A stretch of DNA of 64,000 bases, from NCBI GenBank assembly GCA_964437725.1, contig CAYTIB010000036.1:62001-126000 (forward strand), read 5' to 3'. Each line of letters opens with the position of its first letter. Within the stretch, counting starts at the first letter, position 1. The DNA comes from CAYTIB01 sp964437725. GTDB lineage: Bacteria; UBA8248; JACPRG01; G963555815. Below the pieces are notes generated by a model. That model ran no database searches. It worked only from the letters and a program-made list of their open reading frames with translations, and was not told where the DNA came from. Position numbers and translations under genes: made by a program. Below are positions 1 through 8,454 of the stretch, piece after piece.

Positions 1-2
1 GA

Positions 3-560
3 GCGTTCGAGGCCAAGGCTGGGCAATTTGTTTCTGTAGTCAATCTGGAGGGGAAACAAGTCGGTGACTTTTGGTTGTTAAATGAGAAGAACCGGGATGA
101 GTGCCTTGGGACTAATCATTCGGTGGTCCACATTGGAAGGTTGTTTCCGAAAGTTGGAGACGAGTTAATTACCAATTTGCGGAATCCTATTTTAAAGGTA
201 ATGCGAGATGATTGTGGGCGCCACGATATGATGATTGCTGCTTGCGATACTCGGCGGTATGAAATCTATTACAATGTTTCGGGCCACCGAAACTGCACTG
301 ACAATGCGCTAGATGCCCTGGCTCCTTGGAAGATTGAGCGTCGCCAGCTGGCCCAGCCTATCAACCTTTTTCAGAATATGGGTTATGAGGATAACGGAGG
401 TTTAGAGTTCCGCGAATCTCTTGCCAAGCCGGGCGACAGAATTGTGTTTCAGGTTTTAATGGATGTGATTGGCTGTGTGTCATCGTGCCCGATGGATTTG
501 AATCCAATCTCTGGAGGCAAGATCACTGATTTGGGCCTCTTAGTCTCAGATTCCGAATAA
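3..560 (+). CDS. DUF1989 (urea carboxylase-associated family) protein, 5' end cut by window
   Basis: The reading frame is open from base 3, so the gene starts left of the window; the first in-frame start codon (TTG at 75) lies inside the conserved domain and is not the true start. About 185 residues are visible. Family landmarks are a VGDF motif near the edge, a GRHDMM motif, a later NCTDNAL segment and a C-terminal cysteine-containing MDVIGCVSSCP stretch, which together match DUF1989. Members are often encoded beside urea carboxylase/allophanate hydrolase or aminomethyltransferase genes, but no such gene is visible here, so a role in urea or C1 metabolism is family-based inference only. It is one of three plus-strand genes and converges on the SDR gene. 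Confidence 0.8.
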   Translation, partial: AFEAKAGQFVSVVNLEGKQVGDFWLLNEKNRDECLGTNHSVVHIGRLFPKVGDELITNLRNPILKVMRDDCGRHDMMIAACDTRRYEIYYNVSGHRNCTDNALDALAPWKIERRQLAQPINLFQNMGYEDNGGLEFRESLAKPGDRIVFQVLMDVIGCVSSCPMDLNPISGGKITDLGLLVSDSE

Positions 561-733
561 GAGTCGAGAAAAGCCTCACTTTTAGAACCGCCGATTTACC
601 TTGGTGACTAGATTCTGAAACATCTCTTTGTTATCACGCCCTCACTAATTACATCACCTGATTGGGGATGAAGGATGTGTCTAATCCCTGTGGAATGTTC
701 CTGCACAAGCCACTGAATAACTCAACTCCAGAC
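561..733. other. Convergent intergenic gap
   Basis: This gap separates two converging genes. I see only a weak inverted repeat (AAAAG/CTTTT near 568-582) and no convincing hairpin followed by a T-run. Confidence 0.4.
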
Positions 734-1480
734 TTATCGACAAAGGCGCCCTCCGTTGACTAAATACGTTTGCCCGGTTATGAAATCGGCCTCATTAGAG
801 ACCAGAAATGCCACAAGGTTTGCTACGTCCTCGGGCTGTCCGAAGCGTATCATAGGAGTTTCGGCTGCTATGGGTTCTTGGACCTTAGGTTTCAAAAACC
901 TGCCGTCGCCAATGCCTGTCGCGGTCGCTCCGGGACAGACGCAGTTTACGCGAATGTCTGGGCCCAACTCATGCGCTAACCACTGGGTCATCGAAATTCT
1001 ACCGCTTGCGGAGATATGGTAGGGAAGGGTCTGATATTTAGGTTTGAAGGCTAATTCTGACCCAGTGATAACGATTGCACCTTTGCCGTATCGTCGCATT
1101 CGGGGAACTGCTTCACGTGTGCAGTAGAAATGACCCTTAAGATTAACATCCAATATTTGATCCCAGAGTTCGTCGGTGATGTCCTCTAGCCTTTGTGCGG
1201 GAGCTGCGATCCCCGCATTGTTCACTAAGACTGAAAGGGGACCAAGAGCTTCGTCTGTTTTTCGAAAAAGGGACGCAACATCAGATTTTTTAGCTATATT
1301 TCCTCCCACAGCTATTGCACGGACACCAAACTCCTCAGCTTGTCGAGCGCCGTTTTCTGCTTGTTCTTGTCCTGCTTGGTAGTGAAAGGCCACGTCGTAT
1401 CCATTGCGAGCAAGCTTTAGCCCTATGGCATTCCCTATACCGCCACTTGCTCCTGTGACTAATGCTACTTTGTGCTTCAC
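734..1480 (-). CDS. Short-chain dehydrogenase/reductase family protein lacking the catalytic lysine
   Basis: A 248-residue classical-size SDR beginning at GTG. The nucleotide-binding glycine motif TGASGGIG is at residues 9-16 and NNAG at 87-90. The expected catalytic Ser (S141) and Tyr (Y154) are present, and the C-terminal NGG-type end is normal. At the position of the Y-x-x-x-K lysine there is alanine (A158), encoded by an unambiguous GCA. The cofactor side looks intact, so NAD(P) binding is likely, but normal dehydrogenase catalysis is doubtful. It lies 93 bp downstream of ftsZ on the same strand and has no obvious link with division. The substrate is unknown; it could be a degenerate enzyme or a binding protein. 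Confidence 0.85.
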   Translation of the reverse strand: MKHKVALVTGASGGIGNAIGLKLARNGYDVAFHYQAGQEQAENGARQAEEFGVRAIAVGGNIAKKSDVASLFRKTDEALGPLSVLVNNAGIAAPAQRLEDITDELWDQILDVNLKGHFYCTREAVPRMRRYGKGAIVITGSELAFKPKYQTLPYHISASGRISMTQWLAHELGPDIRVNCVCPGATATGIGDGRFLKPKVQEPIAAETPMIRFGQPEDVANLVAFLVSNEADFITGQTYLVNGGRLCR

Positions 1481-1526
1481 CGGATAGAACCTTTCCGTGT
1501 TTGTAAAGGGGAGAAAATGTGATGCT

Positions 1527-1541
1527 CACCCTATAAGGGTG
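1527..1541 (-). terminator. Possible weak terminator hairpin after ftsZ
   Basis: An inverted repeat CACCCT-ATA-AGGGTG lies between the ftsZ stop and the SDR start. A short T-rich stretch (ATTTT) follows only about ten bases later on the minus strand, so termination would be weak. It is the only candidate end of the dcw operon seen here. Confidence 0.3.
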
Positions 1542-1573
1542 GGTCTTCTTCGTTTTCGATGTGTATGTTTACG

Positions 1574-2731
1574 TCAATCGGCCTTTTTGCGTAGGAAAGT
1601 GGGTGTATCCAGTTCGTCCTCTTCGTAAGGTTGATAGGCAAGGGAGCCGCTAGTAGGAAGCTGTATGCCAGAAGGAGCCCGTGTGCGAATATGCGTAGGG
1701 ATTTCAAGATCCTCTTGGACTACTGACTTAAGAGCCGGCTCGCTTGCCTTTTTTTCACCGAATCCAGTCGCAATTACGGTTACCCGCACCTCTCCTTGCA
1801 TTGCCTCGTCAATTACAGCACCGAACATGATATTGGCATCGTCGTGAGACGCGTCAGAAATAAGTTGGGCGGCCTCATCGACTTCATGAAGAGTAAGGTC
1901 TTTGCCGCCGGTAACGTTGAATAAAATTCCTCGTGCCCCTTCAACGGAAACCTCTTCCAGGAGCTGACTAGAAATGGCTTCTTGAGCCGCCTCAACGGCA
2001 CGGTTTTCTCCCGTGGCTTCACCCGTCCCCATTAACGCCATGCCCATGTCTACCATAATGGTTTTGACGTCGGCGAAGTCTAAGTTAATAAGTCCGGGTT
2101 TGATCACCAGATCCGAAATTCCTCCTACCGCTTGGCGCAGGACACCATTTGCCAAGTCGAAAGCTTCGGCTAGCGTAGTGTTTCGTGCTACGGCGTTCAT
2201 AAGCCGTTGATTGGGGATAGTGATAACGGTATCACAAGCTTCTTTTAGCTCTGTCAAGCCGTTCTCAGCCTGTGATAGTCGTTTTTTCCCTTCAAAGGTA
2301 AACGGTTTTGTCACGACGCCAACTGTCAGTGCTCCACAGTCTCTGGCGATGGATGCAATGATTGGAGCTGCTCCAGTTCCAGTCCCACCTCCCATTCCAG
2401 CCGTAATGAATACCATGTCAGTTTCTACCATAAGTTCTGAGATGCGCTCGGAATCTTCTAGAGCGGATTTTCTGCCCATCTCTGGGTTAGCGCCGGTTCC
2501 GAGCCCTTTGGTGAGCTTGGCGCCGAGTTGAAGCTTTATGGGTGCAGCGGAATGTTCCATGGCCTGCAGATCTGTATTGGCTGCGATGAATTCGACTCCT
2601 TCAACCTTTGCTGCAATCATTGCATTGATTGCGTTGCCTCCGGCCCCTCCAACACCAAAAACTTTCAATCGTGCACCAACATTTTTTTCCTCGCCCAGTT
2701 CAAATAGTTGTTGATTCTTGCCTCGCATCAT
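1574..2731 (-). CDS. ftsZ: Cell division protein FtsZ
   Basis: The tubulin-like GTPase that polymerises into the cytoplasmic Z ring. The protein has 385 residues, the usual length. The tubulin signature GGGTGTGAA is at residues 114-122, an N-terminal GVGGAGGNA nucleotide-binding loop is at about 26-34, and an NLDFADV synergy loop is near 217. After a short variable linker the C-terminal peptide DTPTFLRKK (375-383) is the docking site for FtsA and other partners. It is the last gene of the dcw cluster, 43 bp downstream of ftsA. Identification is secure. Confidence 0.98.
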   Translation of the reverse strand: MMRGKNQQLFELGEEKNVGARLKVFGVGGAGGNAINAMIAAKVEGVEFIAANTDLQAMEHSAAPIKLQLGAKLTKGLGTGANPEMGRKSALEDSERISELMVETDMVFITAGMGGGTGTGAAPIIASIARDCGALTVGVVTKPFTFEGKKRLSQAENGLTELKEACDTVITIPNQRLMNAVARNTTLAEAFDLANGVLRQAVGGISDLVIKPGLINLDFADVKTIMVDMGMALMGTGEATGENRAVEAAQEAISSQLLEEVSVEGARGILFNVTGGKDLTLHEVDEAAQLISDASHDDANIMFGAVIDEAMQGEVRVTVIATGFGEKKASEPALKSVVQEDLEIPTHIRTRAPSGIQLPTSGSLAYQPYEEDELDTPTFLRKKAD

Positions 2732-2774
2732 TTGGCTCCCTGCATTGAGGTTGTTTCCCTGTTTCTATGTGGTT

Positions 2775-4016
2775 TCACCGAAACACTCTTGTTAACACTG
2801 ACTTCATCTGTTGGACCATGCTCCCTCGACTTCCAACCTGGCCATTTCCACCTTGCCAGGAGGAACGAACTTTTTCCTGAAGACCGTATAAGAGAAGACC
2901 GATTCCAGTGGCATGGATTGGGCTTCGAACCATTTGGACAAGACCACCGCCGATTCCCTCTGGAATTCCTCTTCGGACCGGAATACCAATAAATTCCTCA
3001 CCTGCTTCCGGCATTCCATCGAGAAGTGTCGAGCCCCCCGTAATAACTACGCCCGAGGCGATCAACTCGTCATATCCACTTTTTTGTATTTCCCGTCGGA
3101 CCAAGCGAAAGAGTTCTTCCACGCGCGGTTCGATAACCTCACATAAGACGCGACGGGATAGGATGCGAGGCTCGCGACCACCTATGCTAGGGACTTCAAT
3201 GGTTTCATTTCGGTCCACAAGACTTGCTTTTGCGCAACCATAGCGTCGCTTAATTTGCTCCGCTTCCCGTGTTGGGGTCCGAAGACCAACGGCCAAGTCT
3301 TTGGTGATGTGATCACCCCCTACGGGAATGACCGAAGTGTGCTGGATGGAATGGTCGTAAAAAATTGCTAGATCCGTTGTCCCGCCTCCGATATCCACCA
3401 GTGCCACCCCGAGCTCGCGTTCGTCGTCAGTCAAGCAGGAAAGGGATGAGGCCAACTGTTCCAGTACCAGTGATTTTGTCTTTAGGCCTGCTTGTTCAAC
3501 ACTTCTTGTCAGGTTCTTTGCGGCGGTCACAGACCCTGTTACGAGGTGAACTTTCCCTTCTAAGCGGACGCCTGATATTCGGAGAGGATCCTGAATACCA
3601 TCTTGGTTGTCTACGACATAACTTTGGGGAAGAACGTGAAGAAGTTCTTGGTCGGGAGGGAGGTTGACGGCCTGTGCAGCCTCGAGGACACGGGCCACGT
3701 CATCTTCACAAACTTCCGAACCCCGGACTGCTACCGTTCCGTGACTGTTGAAACTTCGAATATGGCCTCCTGCTATACCTACATACACCTTGCTTACGGG
3801 GACATTTGCCATTCGCTTGGCTTCACCAACAGCAGCGACAATCGAATCGACAGTTTGCTCGATATTGACAACGACGCCTTTTCGAAGCCCCTGCGATGGG
3901 TGGTTCCCCACTCCTAGTATATCGAGTAGCCCATCTTCGCCTTGCTCAGAAATCAGGGCACACGTCTTGGTCGTCCCTATATCAAGTGCGACGATGTATT
4001 CGCCTTTTCGGCTCAT
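2775..4016 (-). CDS. ftsA: Cell division protein FtsA
   Basis: An actin-like ATPase that tethers FtsZ to the membrane and recruits later division proteins. The 413-residue protein begins with the phosphate-1 strand IVALDIGTTKTCALI. It contains the SHS2/1C-domain region and a second phosphate loop (VDIGGGTTDLAIF) near residue 210. The C-terminus ends in a basic amphipathic stretch (MKSVLTRVFR) that fits the membrane-targeting helix. It sits between ftsQ and ftsZ, the canonical order. There are no oddities. Confidence 0.97.
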   Translation of the reverse strand: MSRKGEYIVALDIGTTKTCALISEQGEDGLLDILGVGNHPSQGLRKGVVVNIEQTVDSIVAAVGEAKRMANVPVSKVYVGIAGGHIRSFNSHGTVAVRGSEVCEDDVARVLEAAQAVNLPPDQELLHVLPQSYVVDNQDGIQDPLRISGVRLEGKVHLVTGSVTAAKNLTRSVEQAGLKTKSLVLEQLASSLSCLTDDERELGVALVDIGGGTTDLAIFYDHSIQHTSVIPVGGDHITKDLAVGLRTPTREAEQIKRRYGCAKASLVDRNETIEVPSIGGREPRILSRRVLCEVIEPRVEELFRLVRREIQKSGYDELIASGVVITGGSTLLDGMPEAGEEFIGIPVRRGIPEGIGGGLVQMVRSPIHATGIGLLLYGLQEKVRSSWQGGNGQVGSRGSMVQQMKSVLTRVFR

Positions 4017-4042
4017 CTCTATCCCTCTAGTGGTTTGCCGGA

Positions 4043-4912
4043 TTATCGAGTGACTGCCCGGCTTCCCATAGATAAGTCCACTTCCTTAGGCCACGGATTT
4101 CTCTTCCAATGCCGGACAAGGGCAGAAAGTTGTTTCAAGCCCTCATTTATTTTTTGGGGTTTAAGGTGAAGCCAGGTTGTTTGTCCTTTCGGACCAAGGA
4201 TGCCCATCGATATTTTTTGGCGTGTTGGAAAGTCTTTCAGATGGACTGCAGTCAAACGAACACCTTCTTTCCGATTTTCCGGCCATTGCGATCGGAACAG
4301 TTTGACTGCTGCCAATCCTGTCTGAAATTGCTCTCCCGTTAGGACCTGGCCAATTTTTAGCTTTTGGGATTTTTGTTTCAAAGTGATTTCACGCAAGACT
4401 GCGAATTTTTCCAACCTGGTTGCCGAATCGCTTAATATCACTCCGTTGTCGTCTGCTAGATATGACGCTTTTCCGCCCAAGGGAATGATAGCAACCGATG
4501 GCCTTCTTTCAACTACTTCGACCAACAGTGTATTAGGCAGATCACGTGAAAGTGAGGCTGATTGCACCCAAGGATGACTCTCGATTCTTGTTTGAAAAAG
4601 GGCCAAGTTTATCGCTAATAAGTTGTCGGAAGACTTAAGGCCCAAACGGGCTTTCACAACAGACAGTGTTAAGTGTCCGATTCCCGTGACAGTAACGTTC
4701 TTTACGTTGAAATAAGGGGATGTGAGGGACCAATGATGGAGTGCGTCAGTCCCGAAATAAAGAAATAAGGGAATGAAAGCGTACAAACCCAAGCGGTTCC
4801 ATGGGATTTTCCTCATTGATGAGGTTTCTTTTCCCGAAGCGGTTGGTTGGTTTCTGGTCGCCTGTCGACTTCGGACCGGGATGGCTCGAGTAGACATCAC
4901 TTCCATCCCCAT
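4043..4912 (-). CDS. ftsQ: Cell division protein FtsQ/DivIB
   Basis: A bitopic division protein that links the cytoplasmic ring to FtsL and FtsI. It has a basic cytoplasmic N-terminus of about 40 residues, one membrane span near 42-58 (GLYAFIPLFLYFGTDAL) and a POTRA domain beginning at YFNVKNVTVTGI. A typical FtsQ segment follows (HPWVQSASLSRDLPNTL, then VVERRP). Its 289 residues are normal. It follows murB after 15 bp; many clusters carry ddl between these two genes, but none is present here. A second in-frame ATG at residue 6 could be the start. Confidence 0.93.
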   Translation of the reverse strand: MGMEVMSTRAIPVRSRQATRNQPTASGKETSSMRKIPWNRLGLYAFIPLFLYFGTDALHHWSLTSPYFNVKNVTVTGIGHLTLSVVKARLGLKSSDNLLAINLALFQTRIESHPWVQSASLSRDLPNTLLVEVVERRPSVAIIPLGGKASYLADDNGVILSDSATRLEKFAVLREITLKQKSQKLKIGQVLTGEQFQTGLAAVKLFRSQWPENRKEGVRLTAVHLKDFPTRQKISMGILGPKGQTTWLHLKPQKINEGLKQLSALVRHWKRNPWPKEVDLSMGSRAVTR

Positions 4913-4927
4913 TTTCTTGGATTTTTT

Positions 4928-5851
4928 TTAGGCCTTTTCATCCTGTTCCCCAACACGGTGAATCTCCATTTCCAGATCAGGGCCCACATGGTGCCGGATT
5001 TTTTCTATTAAATTCTCAATGTCACTTGCTTTTGCCTGACCTTTATTTACTATGAAATTTCCGTGAATCTTTGAGATCTCAGCATCTCCTATTTGAAAAC
5101 CCTTGAGTCCGGCCTCCTCGACTAACTGTCCAACAGATTGTCCAGAGGGATTTCGGAAGACCGAACCAGCACTAGGTTGGTTCAAGGGCTGGGTGTCTTT
5201 TCTTTGACGAACACGTTGTCGGATGTCTTCGAGAATTTCCTTTTTTGGTCGCTTGTGACATTGCAGGGTGACACCCACGATGGCTCCCAAGACGGGATAA
5301 ACGGTTTTCCGATAACTAAAATTGATGTCCTTTCCCGGTACTAGCCACAATTCACCTTTTCCATCCACCACTTCCACCGAACTGACCACGTCTCCTATGA
5401 ATTCCTTCTTGGTTCCGCTGTTCATCACCAACGCTCCTCCAATCGTTCCCGGAACGCCGGCAAGAAACTCTAACCCTCCGAGGTTGGCTGCGGCAGCTTT
5501 TCGAAGCAAATCTCCTACCTGGGCTCCAGCACCCACATAGACCTTGGCACGACCCTCTTTGGACTGGGAGATAATACGAAAGTCGTCAAAACCCTTCCCG
5601 AGCGTGACGACGATTCCTCGAATGCCCTTGTCCGAAACGAGCAGGTTGGTCCCGCCGCCAATGATACGTATGGGAATTTGCTCCGCATGGCCTCGGTCCA
5701 AGATCTCCTGAAGAGCTTCGAGGTTTTCCGGAATAAGTAACGTATCTGCCTTACCCCCAACTCGATAGGATGTCCGTCCGCTCATCGGTACATCTATCCG
5801 GACCTGAGCCTTCAGTTTTGTTAACCAGTCCATCCAGGCTTCCTTGTCCAT
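4928..5851 (-). CDS. murB: UDP-N-acetylenolpyruvoylglucosamine reductase MurB
   Basis: A flavoenzyme that reduces UDP-GlcNAc-enolpyruvate to UDP-MurNAc with NADPH in the cytoplasm. The FAD-binding segment (RIIGGGTNLLVSDKGIRG) is near residue 60. The conserved GVPGTIGGALVMN motif is near 130, and the PSAGSVFRNP segment carries the catalytic serine. The 307-residue length and lack of an insertion suggest the type II (short) form found outside enterics. It lies 7 bp downstream of murC. Confidence 0.96.
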   Translation of the reverse strand: MDKEAWMDWLTKLKAQVRIDVPMSGRTSYRVGGKADTLLIPENLEALQEILDRGHAEQIPIRIIGGGTNLLVSDKGIRGIVVTLGKGFDDFRIISQSKEGRAKVYVGAGAQVGDLLRKAAAANLGGLEFLAGVPGTIGGALVMNSGTKKEFIGDVVSSVEVVDGKGELWLVPGKDINFSYRKTVYPVLGAIVGVTLQCHKRPKKEILEDIRQRVRQRKDTQPLNQPSAGSVFRNPSGQSVGQLVEEAGLKGFQIGDAEISKIHGNFIVNKGQAKASDIENLIEKIRHHVGPDLEMEIHRVGEQDEKA

Positions 5852-5858
5852 TTTTCAC

Positions 5859-7328
5859 TTACGCCGCTTCGCCGCCTGCGGCGGGAGGAGTATCCCGATC
5901 TGTGCCCTTAATCGGAACTGGAAATCTCTCGCGAAGGTGTCTCACGAAATCTGGAGCTACCTTCCAGATATCTCCTGCTCCGAGGGTGATTACTAGATCT
6001 CCCGGTTGAACGGCCTCCAACAAAAAGTCTTTGGCGTCCCTAAGTCCTTCGACCATCTCCACATCTACTGTCTGCCGGTCGCGGATTCCATGACAAATTT
6101 GCTGTACATCTACACCCGCAAGAGGCTTCTCCCCTGCCGGATAAATAGGGAGGAGAGCTAGCTGATCCGCCTCATCGAAAGCTTCGAAGAATTTTTCAAG
6201 CAAATCCCGCGTGCGAGTGTACCGGTGAGGTTGAAACAAAGCGACAACGCGACGATCCGGCCAAGCCCCACGTGCTGCAGATAGTACGGCTTGGATTTCC
6301 TTGGGATGGTGTCCGTAGTCGTCCACAACCGTGATGCCGTTTACTTCTCCGACATGCTCAAAACGTCGGTGGATGCCACGGAATTCCTTTAATGCTTTTT
6401 GGATCTGCTCAAAGCTTATGCCAAATTCTATGCCCACAGCGACCGCGGCCATAGCGTTGGATACATTATGGTACCCTCGTAGGCGGATATGCACCTTCCC
6501 TAACTTTTTCTCTTTTTGAAATGCGTTGAATACCATTCCATTAGGAGCGGAAACTACGTTGTGGGCTGAATAATCAAAACTTTCCTTGAGGCCGTACGTT
6601 ACGACCTTTCGATCCAAGGATGATATGAGTTTTTGGACATGAGGATCATCCGCACAGAGGACAGAGAAGCCGTAGAATGGAACCTTGTTAGTGAATTCCA
6701 GAAAGGCATTTTGGATGGCCTCGAAGCTTCCGTAATGGTCCAGGTGTTCGGTGTCAATGTTAGTCACAATTGCAACGGTGGGTGTTAGGCGGAGGAATGA
6801 ACCGTCGCTTTCGTCAGCCTCGGCGACTAAATAATCGCCACTACCTAGGCGAGCATTCCCCCCTAAACTATTGACTTGGCCTCCTACTATGGTTGTGGGA
6901 TCGAGACCGCCTTCTCCCAGGACCGTTGCCACTAGTGATGTCGTGGTAGTTTTTCCGTGAGCTCCGGCTACGGCGACCCCGTAACGCATCCGCATCAGTT
7001 CAGCCAGAATTTCTGCACGAGGAATAACAGGGATTTTTCTGGAACGGGCAGCTTGGATCTCCGGATTTGACGATGCTACAGCAGAAGAGTAGACAAGTAC
7101 GTCAATCTGTTCAACATGGTCACCAACATGGCCCTGTTCTATCTTCGCACCAAATTTTTGAAGCCGCCGGGTGGTTTCTGACTCAACTAGATCTGATCCA
7201 CTAACAACGTATCCCAGGTTGATTAGTAGCTCAGCGAGACCAGACATCCCCACGCCTCCGATACCGACAAAATGGATACGGCGACACCGGGTTAAGAAGG
7301 GATAATTGTTAATGGAGTTGGCGATCAT
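5859..7328 (-). CDS. murC: UDP-N-acetylmuramate--L-alanine ligase MurC
   Basis: An ATP-dependent ligase that adds the first L-Ala to UDP-MurNAc. A Rossmann motif GIGGVGMSG is at residues 22-30 and the Mur ligase P-loop GAHGKTTTT at 122-130. A DESDGSF segment and the central and C-terminal ligase domains follow, including a DDYGHHP motif and a FQPHRYTRT segment characteristic of MurC. The protein has 489 residues. Its start lies 20 bases inside the 3' end of murG, so the two genes are translationally coupled. It was called MurC rather than Mpl because it sits between murG and murB. Confidence 0.97.
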   Translation of the reverse strand: MIANSINNYPFLTRCRRIHFVGIGGVGMSGLAELLINLGYVVSGSDLVESETTRRLQKFGAKIEQGHVGDHVEQIDVLVYSSAVASSNPEIQAARSRKIPVIPRAEILAELMRMRYGVAVAGAHGKTTTTSLVATVLGEGGLDPTTIVGGQVNSLGGNARLGSGDYLVAEADESDGSFLRLTPTVAIVTNIDTEHLDHYGSFEAIQNAFLEFTNKVPFYGFSVLCADDPHVQKLISSLDRKVVTYGLKESFDYSAHNVVSAPNGMVFNAFQKEKKLGKVHIRLRGYHNVSNAMAAVAVGIEFGISFEQIQKALKEFRGIHRRFEHVGEVNGITVVDDYGHHPKEIQAVLSAARGAWPDRRVVALFQPHRYTRTRDLLEKFFEAFDEADQLALLPIYPAGEKPLAGVDVQQICHGIRDRQTVDVEMVEGLRDAKDFLLEAVQPGDLVITLGAGDIWKVAPDFVRHLRERFPVPIKGTDRDTPPAAGGEAA

Positions 7329-8439
7329 GAGATCCTGCTCCGCGAGCGGTTGCTAGGCAAAGTCTTGCGATTTGGGCGGCAGCGCCTGTTCGAGACTTGG
7401 TACTTCCTGCTTTGGACATTAAGAGGCGCGTTTTCTTGTTCTTCAGTAGAAATTCGAGTTCGTCGGTGAGAACGGATGGGAGATCTTTTTCTTTGACTAT
7501 CCGGATTGCGTTGCCCGCTGAAGCCGCGTTGGCTTCCTGGTGTTGATCCGATCCGGATGGAAATGGAACCACGATAGCAGGAAGTCCAACAGCCATTAGT
7601 TCTGATACTGTCATTGCCCCCGCCCGTGTCAGTGCAAGCGATGCGCGGCGATATACAGAAGCCATATCTTCTATGAATGGAAAAATTTCGGCTTCGATGC
7701 CGGCTTCCTGATAAGCGTGCTGAACCTGTTCTAGTTCTGCAGGGCCTGTTGCATGAAGAGGCCGAAGCGCCAAGCCACGCTCTTTCCACTTTGGTAATGC
7801 GCCACATACAGCTTTGTTCAGCGAGCGAGACCCCTGACTTCCCCCGAGGATCAAAAGTGTCAACGGATTTGAATCTTCTACATGCGTGTCCGCGCTCAAA
7901 TCCATTTCTTCTCTCTTTTCTGAAGCTATTTTCTCTATCTCTGGTCGAAGTGGATTTCCTGTTTCTACACATTGGGTGTGAGGAAAATAAGCACTCCCTT
8001 CTGGAAATCCGAGTGCAACCGATTGCGCGAATCGTGCGAGAAACCGATTTGTTGCACCAGGGCGGGCGTTTTGCTCCAGTAGGACAATGGGTTGGCCCGT
8101 GATCCATGCTGCTAACACGGCCGGCGCGCTGGCATAGCCACCACCCCCCAAAACGATATGAGGTCGGAATCGAATCACGATCCAAAGCGATCCCAAGAAA
8201 CCCAGAGCCAACAGAAAGAGAGACTGGATTCGCTCCAGAATGGATTTTCCCTTGAGTCCTCCCGCATGTATTAGTCGATAGGGTAGATCCGCGTCCGCTA
8301 GGATTCGTTGGTCCAAGGCTCTTTTTGCCCCCACTAATAAAACATCGCCCTCTTCGGTCAATTTTTTCCATTCCCGGGCAACGGCGATTCCGGAAAGCAA
8401 ATGGCCACCTGTCCCACCTCCCGAGATTAATAATTTCAA
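7309..8439 (-). CDS. murG: UDP-GlcNAc transferase MurG (lipid II synthase)
   Basis: A peripheral inner-membrane GT28 enzyme that transfers GlcNAc from UDP-GlcNAc to lipid I to form lipid II. The N-terminal glycine loop GGGTGGH is at residues 7-13 and a second loop (LGGSQGSRSLN) is near 195. The nucleotide-binding region ALTRAGAMTVSEL and the FPSGSDQHQEANA motif follow. The 376-residue protein begins at TTG, preceded by AAGGG nine bases upstream. It lies 15 bp after the ftsW stop and overlaps murC by 20 bases. Confidence 0.96.
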   Translation of the reverse strand: MKLLISGGGTGGHLLSGIAVAREWKKLTEEGDVLLVGAKRALDQRILADADLPYRLIHAGGLKGKSILERIQSLFLLALGFLGSLWIVIRFRPHIVLGGGGYASAPAVLAAWITGQPIVLLEQNARPGATNRFLARFAQSVALGFPEGSAYFPHTQCVETGNPLRPEIEKIASEKREEMDLSADTHVEDSNPLTLLILGGSQGSRSLNKAVCGALPKWKERGLALRPLHATGPAELEQVQHAYQEAGIEAEIFPFIEDMASVYRRASLALTRAGAMTVSELMAVGLPAIVVPFPSGSDQHQEANAASAGNAIRIVKEKDLPSVLTDELEFLLKNKKTRLLMSKAGSTKSRTGAAAQIARLCLATARGAGSHDRQLH

Positions 8440-8454
8440 TCTTTGGATCCCTTT

